Source: Cavia porcellus (lineage: Eukaryota; Chordata; Mammalia; Rodentia; Caviidae). From it: a stretch of 64,000 nucleotides of DNA. The position numbers were made by a program, and so were the translations under genes. How positions within the stretch are numbered: position 1 is the first letter of the stretch; each line of letters starts with the position of its first letter. Below are positions 58,080 to 64,000 of this stretch, one piece after another. A model generated the notes under the pieces. The model did no database searches. It was not told the origin of the DNA and saw only the letters and a list, made by a program, of their open reading frames with translations. Location of the stretch: NCBI RefSeq assembly GCF_034190915.1, contig NW_026947484.1, forward strand, positions 187,482,982-187,546,981. The letters are read 5' to 3'.

Positions 58080-59020
58080 AAATTGGATATAAAGCACAAT
58101 AAGATGCCATTTTATAATCACTGGATTAGCAACCATAAGAAATTCTGACAAATCCGAGTGCTGGGAAAAGTGGCAACAATAGGAACACTCACACATTGTT
58201 GGTCAAAAATACAATTTTTGGAGAAAATCGTTATAACTGGTAAAAATTATTTGCATACGTCATAACCTGGAAATTGTGTTTCTTGGCAGGCCCAGAGCTG
58301 TGGGTCTTATACTTCAGGATTCATCAAAACAATCCAGAAGTCATTTTTAAATTTTAAAGATAGTAAAATCCAACAAAACAAAACAGAACAAAGCTAATCA
58401 AAACAAAGCATCAAAATTGGTACAGAACTTCAAAACAGGATACTAGGAAAACAACAATAGCTACCATAGTATATCTTGTTATCTTCACAATAGTTGCCCA
58501 TTCCATCAGGTATAGCAAAATCAAACCAAAAACAAAACAGAATAAAACCAGCTTAGAAGGCCTGTTAAAGTATGGATTCCTGGATTCTTCCTTAGAGTTT
58601 CTACCTCAGAAGGTCTGGGGTGAGCCCGAGAATTTACATTTTTATTTCCAGAAAGGTCTCTGTGTAGGGTGCTGTTCTGGGATTTGAAAACCACCAGCCT
58701 AGAGGAATTATTTTCTGTGTTTATGTGGAGACATGTATGAAAATGTTCAGAGTATCATGGTTTGTAACAATAAGAAGTTAGGAATGACTTAAATAACCAT
58801 AGACAGGAAATGAATAGAGAATTTTAGTGTATTGGGAGAGGTACCATTGGGAGAGAAACACTAATGAATTAAAATTAATGAATTAAAGTTATATGACATC
58901 ATAGATAAATCTTAAATATGTTTAGGCAAAGTAAGAAGTTGCAAGGAATATACACCTTTTGGAATAAGGTTATACCATTGGTATAAAGTTAAAAACACAT
59001 AAATCTAAACAGGAAATTTT
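58080..59020 (+). repeat. Old L1 3' region, interrupted
   Basis: 'tataaagcacaataagatgc', 'acaataggaacactcacaca' and 'ttgttggtcaaaaatac' are L1 ORF2 C-terminal-like. After an interruption come 'gttaggaatgacttaaataa' and 'aaagttatatgacatcatag'. The reversed half-L1 tail (58337-58556) lies between. Confidence 0.5.
58337..58556 (-). repeat. Half-L1-type 3' tail, reversed
   Basis: It is strongly similar to 9340-9561: 'attggtacagaacttcaaaa', 'ggatactagg', 'tatcttcacaatagttgccc', 'aaaatcaaaccaaaaacaaa'. The poly-A end is on the left. Confidence 0.75.
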
Positions 59021-60879
59021 CAGGGCTATATACATATGATGATAAACCAGCATTCAGAATGGTAAGAGAAGGAAATTTAATTGATGAAGAATAAAGGCTC
59101 TTAATTCTTAAGTGAAGTGTTAAGTTCAAGGAAGTTTGTTATATTATTCTAAGATAGTTATTCTTTGCTTTTAAGTCAGGTGCATACTTTGTATTATGAA
59201 CTATCTTACTTTTTATAATCAATCATATATTTCCAAATTTATATTTTAAAATTTTCCTACAGTATCTTGACAATGTAAAAATATTACAAATCCAAGAGGG
59301 ATTATTTTTAAGTAAGAAAAAACCTTAATACATATTCATGGACATGGACACATGAAAACATCAATGTTAGGTTAGTATACATGTGTGTACATGCATACAT
59401 TTGTACAGTTATGCATAACTTGAGGGCAGACATAAATTCTGAGAACTACATTGGCAGGTGACTTTGTCAGTTCTGCAAACACAATATGGAGTGTGCTTAG
59501 GCAGACTTGGGTGGTGTAGGTCAGTCACAGATGCAGTCAAGAAATGCAGCAAACGGGTTGTAAGAGGCTGGGACCAACCTAACACGTTATGCTGTTGTGT
59601 AGTAAATTTTTTATAAACAAACAGAAGTAATGCCTTCTGAAATAATAAAATATATGGTGTAGTAATTACAGAAACTAGTAGTCACTTGTTTGTGCAGTGG
59701 AATTCAGAAGTTATGTCCTGCACATGATGGTATGTGCCCTACATTTGTACAACTGAAAATACAGTAGGGTTTTTATCCCAGCATCACCATGAACAAGTGA
59801 ATAATACATCGCCCAGGACACTGTGGTGGCTATGACAGCACTTGAGGTACTAGCAATGTCCCTGTCCATTACAATCTTATGGGACCACTGTAGTGTATCT
59901 GACTCATACTTGATCAAGATGTTTTTATTTTATATGACTGTATCGAAAAACACCTTTGTGTGATGCTGAACAATTGGATAAAAAACTGACAGGAAAAAAA
60001 TGAACAAAGATGAAATGGTTGGGGAAAGAAATGACAGCTTTAGGAATGATAGAAAGTTTGTGAGAGGCCGCATAAATTCATAGAGCAAAATAAAAGCCAG
60101 GCTATGAGGAAGAAAACACCTCTTATATGCACAGACATTGCTTGGTTCTCTGTATTGTTCCAGTGGCTCCCTGCAGGGGCAAGTAAAGCAGACACTGAGG
60201 TGATGGGTTTGCTCTTTGCAGGTTTATTGGAAGTAGAAAAAGGGGACAAAGATGCTTGCAGAGTCCAGATGACATCCTTGATGCAGTTGACTCTAGCCTA
60301 TATGGAAATTTTAAAACACCCAAAATTGGAAGGTTGATCAGAAGCACAAAACAGCGGTGAGGAGTTGAAAGATAGCAGCCTGCTCCAAAGGTAGGGAACA
60401 TTTGTGTTCACAGGCAGAAGCAGCCGGAGTAGAGTAGATCCTAGTTATTACATGGCTCAGTGTGTCTAAGTCTGGTAAAGGACAGAGCTGGAAAACTGGA
60501 GAAAAAACCATGGGAATTAAAGATTCAGAAGAATTAGCAAGACGGCTGGTAAGTCTGACTATGGCAAGATGGATTAAATCTCATTTTGGGTTTGCTATTA
60601 GCTATCTGACTTTGTGAAACTCTTCCACCTTTCTTTTGTTTTCTCCTCTGTGCTTTGCAGGAGATGGGACTGGTGCATACCTAAGGCAAAATGAGGCTGA
60701 ATCAGAGTATTGGACAGTAGCTGTGCCCCTCACATGAGTTTTTACTACTCAGTGAAGGACAAGGAGCCGAGGGCTTTGTGCTTTGTGCTTTGTGCTCCTG
60801 GCAGGAACGGGGTTTAATGACTTCACTTCATGAAGGCAGCAGGGGGAATGTATAGTCTACTGAACTGATGAGTATTCAC

Positions 60880-61070
60880 ACTCTACCTTCCAGCAGGGAG
60901 ACCTTGGGTTAAATAATTTCCCTCTCCTAGCCTCTTTCCCCATTTTTCAAACAGAGGATAATCAAGCTTCTTAGAAATTGTGAGCATTAAATGAAACCAT
61001 CGATAAAATTGTTTACTAAAATATTGGGCACACACACTAGCTCCTTAATAAACATTAGGTCTCTTCCTCT
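60880..61070 (+). repeat. MIR SINE
   Basis: 'accttgggttaaataatttc', 'ccccatttttcaaacagagg' and 'gtgagcattaaatgaaacca' match the MIR order up to its 3' part. Confidence 0.6.
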
Positions 61071-61669
61071 CCCTCAAATCAAATAATCTTGGAGGTTCAC
61101 CTTGGGGGACAGCCAGTGTCACAGCAGATGATGAGAGAAGGGGCTAATGATCCCTGGGTTGATGGAACCATGAAATGGGTCAGAGATAAAAACAATAAAA
61201 CAGGAGTGACAGTGTGCTTGCAACGTAAGCCAAAGAAAATATAACCAGTGTCAATGTCACAGAGCAGCTCAGGGACAACCCTGAGGAAGAATTTTCTGAA
61301 GCATTTCCTGAGGAATTTTATTCATGGTCAGGATTGTTAAATAAAAGAAAGCACAAAAACTCCCTTTAACACTTGGGCTTTTTAACCAGTTAGACTCTTT
61401 CAAAGAAAAATATTTTGACAAGTACTAACACACTTAAAATTTTAGTCCTTTCAGTTTTTAGCCTACCCTTAAAATAGGTTTATAAACATCTTTGCTCATG
61501 AAGAAATCTCAGGTGCCCCTGAAAGAAGGAAATGTGGGTCCTCTGAAAGCAGTGCATAAGGCAAAATAAAAACAAAAGTCACATAAACTCGTGGTTATCA
61601 TTGGAAAGCACTTAAAACATACTCAAATATCAGTTCAAAAGTCAGCATTACCAAGAGTAGAAGGTGGGA

Positions 61670-62100
61670 TATTAAAAACATATTTGTACACCCATTTTCA
61701 TAGTGGCATTATTCACAATACAGTAGTCAAAATATGAAAATTATTCATGTCTACCAATAGATCAATAGATGAACAAAATATATGTACAATGAAGTATTTT
61801 CCACCTAAAAAAAATTCTAACACATGCTACAACATGCTAAGCAAAACAGTCTAGTCACTCAAGGATAAATCCTGTATGATTGCACTTATATTAATTCTTA
61901 CAAGATAGAATGGCAGTTTTTAGGGGCTGTGAAAAAGAGGAATGGAGAACTGTTTTTTTAATGGGTATAGGTTCGGTTTTGCAAAAGGCAAAAGAGTTCT
62001 GGAGAATGACTGATACTATAAATGTACTTAATGCTAATGAATTGCAACTCAAATATGGTTAGGACAATAAACTTTATGGAATGTGTATTTTTAGAAAAAG
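61670..62100 (+). repeat. Old L1 3' region
   Basis: 'atagtggcattattcacaat', 'ccaatagatcaatagatgaa', 'aatgaagtattttccaccta' and 'actataaatgtacttaatgc' are the usual end of ORF2 and 3'UTR of old L1. Confidence 0.65.
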
Positions 62101-63403
62101 TCAACAATGAATTTTGTGTTTATATTTGTGCATTTAGCATAGAAAGTCAGCTATAGATAAGTGTCTTTTATTTAGCCCTAAACTTTCTGTTCCCTTCCTC
62201 ATTCAAACCCTTTGTTCCTACTGTTTCCAAGAAAAGGAGCTTAACCCTTGCTTTTGGCCAAATATCAGTATCTTGATTCATATGCAAGATGGTGCTGCAC
62301 TGTATTGGTCCTTTTCTTACTAATCATATTTTATAGGCTTGGTAATAAAAGTTCTGTTGAGAAGCAACATGAAGGGTTTGCCTCTTAGATCACACATCAC
62401 ACTTTAAGGTCACAGAAATGGTGTGAACTGCTGAGCTAAATGACAAGAGCTCTCACACTTTTATTCTGAGCCATCAGTACACAAAACCCACACGTGTACT
62501 GAGAATATACGATGTTTTAAGTAAAGTTGCACTTGTGTGACCCTAAAAAAAGACGGGGGGCTCCCGAGACATTAAGAGCAATGGGTTAAACAAAAAGGCA
62601 GGACGCTGCCCAATCTTTGACAACTATTGCCCTGATTCTTACACATTTTGTTTCACAAACAATATCCTATTATCTTGATATAAAACCAAATCCTTCATAG
62701 CTCTAAAAAATACTGTTCAGCAACAAATTGTTAGGTGCCTTTAAGTTACATACAGTTGGGAAAGAAATACAATTTCATACACTGTACATGTCTGCATCTC
62801 TTCAGAGCACCCAGCAGTGCTTTGCCCCCAGGAAGTAATCAATAAATGGTTATTGAATTTAGAGTGTCTTGCCTTTGAATCAGTGAGGTTTAATCTATTT
62901 CCAATTCAGAATGCCTATTAATTTTCCAGCATTACTAAGCCTTTTTAGAAAAATCCATCTTGGGATGTGTTTAAGTGTTCACAGTAAATACTATTACACA
63001 AATGATAAAGAGGAAAGTGTTAAATGAAGCATGCCTATCCAACACACCAGTAGCCATTGGTAAAATGTAATTTAATTTAATCATTTAAATTTACATTGTT
63101 AATGTACAAGAGCATTTCTTTCAAACCACAGGTTAACACACACTAAAGAGCAATGCTGTTAGAGAAGTAGAGGAACTCAGAAAAACTCTGCTGTCTGAAA
63201 TAAAAGCAAGGCACTCTCCATTAACAGCTGGTGGATTCCTGATTTCTGCCCGTGGAAGGCGTGTTCATACTGAGAGAGCTCTCCCACAAGGGGAAGAATC
63301 ACCTGCTTTAATGCTTGCTGTCTTCTTCTGAGCCAGTGTGGTCATCCACTCTGTATAAACTTGTGTGTTAACATTAAGACAGAGAGGGAGGGAGGGGGGA
63401 TGA

Positions 63404-63459
<56 letters not shown>

Positions 63460-64000
63460 TTGATGCATGACTTGGGAGGCTCTCATAGTTGTAATAACTA
63501 TGGAAGACAGAAAAACACTGGCTATAATTATTTTCAGCACTAGTGTCTGGACCTATAACTAAAAAAGCTTTATTCCTTCCAACCGACAAAATATGACGAC
63601 TAAAAAGTCCTTTTTCTTAAGTCCGATCTATGTAAAAATAACAAGTAAAGCATTTTTTTGTTCTGTTTTTGTTTTGCTTTTCCTTTTCAGACACGACAAA
63701 AATAAGGATTAACTTTCCAGATATTGATGGTGCATAAGAAGGTTACGTATGCACAGTATTTCTAATTTATTCAAATTCAATTTGAATTTGGTCTGAAGCT
63801 ATCTTGCATGAAATGTTAGTTTCCTGATATTTAATAATGTTTATTATGTTTGCATATAAGCTCAAAAAATTAATATAAGAGTACTACTTTATTTGTGGTT
63901 ATCTTTAGGTAAAATGTTAACATTAGTGATTATATTTAAAAGCCTATTTTCTTATAGCTGCAAAAAGCTGAGAAAAAAAGACTATAGAGAGGTGAGTTAA
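62100..64000. other. Unassigned intergenic sequence at the right edge
   Basis: No exon was recognised. It holds an L2-like 3' end near 62800-62870, the GA microsatellite (63400-63456) and a near-palindrome at 63772-63790. From known mammalian gene order the NR4A3 3' end may lie just beyond, but nothing here identifies it. Confidence 0.4.
63400..63456. repeat. (GA)n microsatellite
   Basis: About 50 bp of GA repeats, preceded by a GGGAGGGAGGGGGG-like purine run from 63380. All-purine on the plus strand, so able to form triplex (H-DNA). Confidence 0.95.

Noticed and set aside
63265..63589. Ser-Leu repeat protein on the minus strand
   Set aside because: It is the translation of the (GA)n microsatellite.

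Overview
The window is nuclear DNA of a rodent. It is AT-rich, carries many ID-type (tRNA-Ala-derived) and B1-type (7SL-derived) SINEs, L1 and half-L1 LINEs, MaLR and ERV LTRs, and ancient MIR, L2 and L1M copies. Most of its short open frames are by-products of repeats or of GC-rich DNA. Several full B1 copies have the internal duplication of about 29 bp, and three B1 copies are followed directly by ID sequence. That fits a rodent outside the mouse/rat family, but I cannot name the species.

One protein gene can be supported: the 5' part of STX17 (syntaxin 17, the autophagosomal Qa-SNARE), on the minus strand. A CpG-rich, TATA-less promoter lies at about 27.5-27.65 kb. The non-coding first exon ends at a strong splice donor at 27497/27498. 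The start codon is in the exon at 21863-21986 (residues 1-41). The next coding exon is 8120-8185 (residues 42-63). Both junctions are phase 0. The remaining exons lie to the left of the window, so bases 1-8119 are intron 3.

Layout: 1-8119, intron 3 (SINEs, a complete MaLR solo LTR, old L1/HAL1 pieces). 8120-8185, exon 3. 8186-21862, intron 2, dominated by an ORF1-only half-L1 (about 9.56-13.36 kb) that carries a 353-bp solo LTR, and by a decayed L1 ORF2 copy (about 14.56-17.71 kb). 21863-21986, exon 2. 21987-27497, intron 1. 27.5-27.65 kb, the promoter. From 27.66 kb to the right end, intergenic sequence with no supportable gene: ID insertions, several LTRs, a decayed ERV-L-like pol remnant near 50-51 kb, a second half-L1 tail with clear target-site duplications, simple repeats including a (GC)n(CA)n tract, and long stretches of unassigned sequence. 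From known mammalian gene order, NR4A3 would be expected beyond the right edge, but it is not visible here.

I found no CRISPR array, operon, phage or other prokaryote-like system, and nothing that looks like a new molecular system. The most informative signals are the STX17 exons, the half-L1 with its dated LTR insertion, a 34-bp exact duplication shared between the STX17 intron and that half-L1, and a triple target-site duplication flanking two opposed ID elements.
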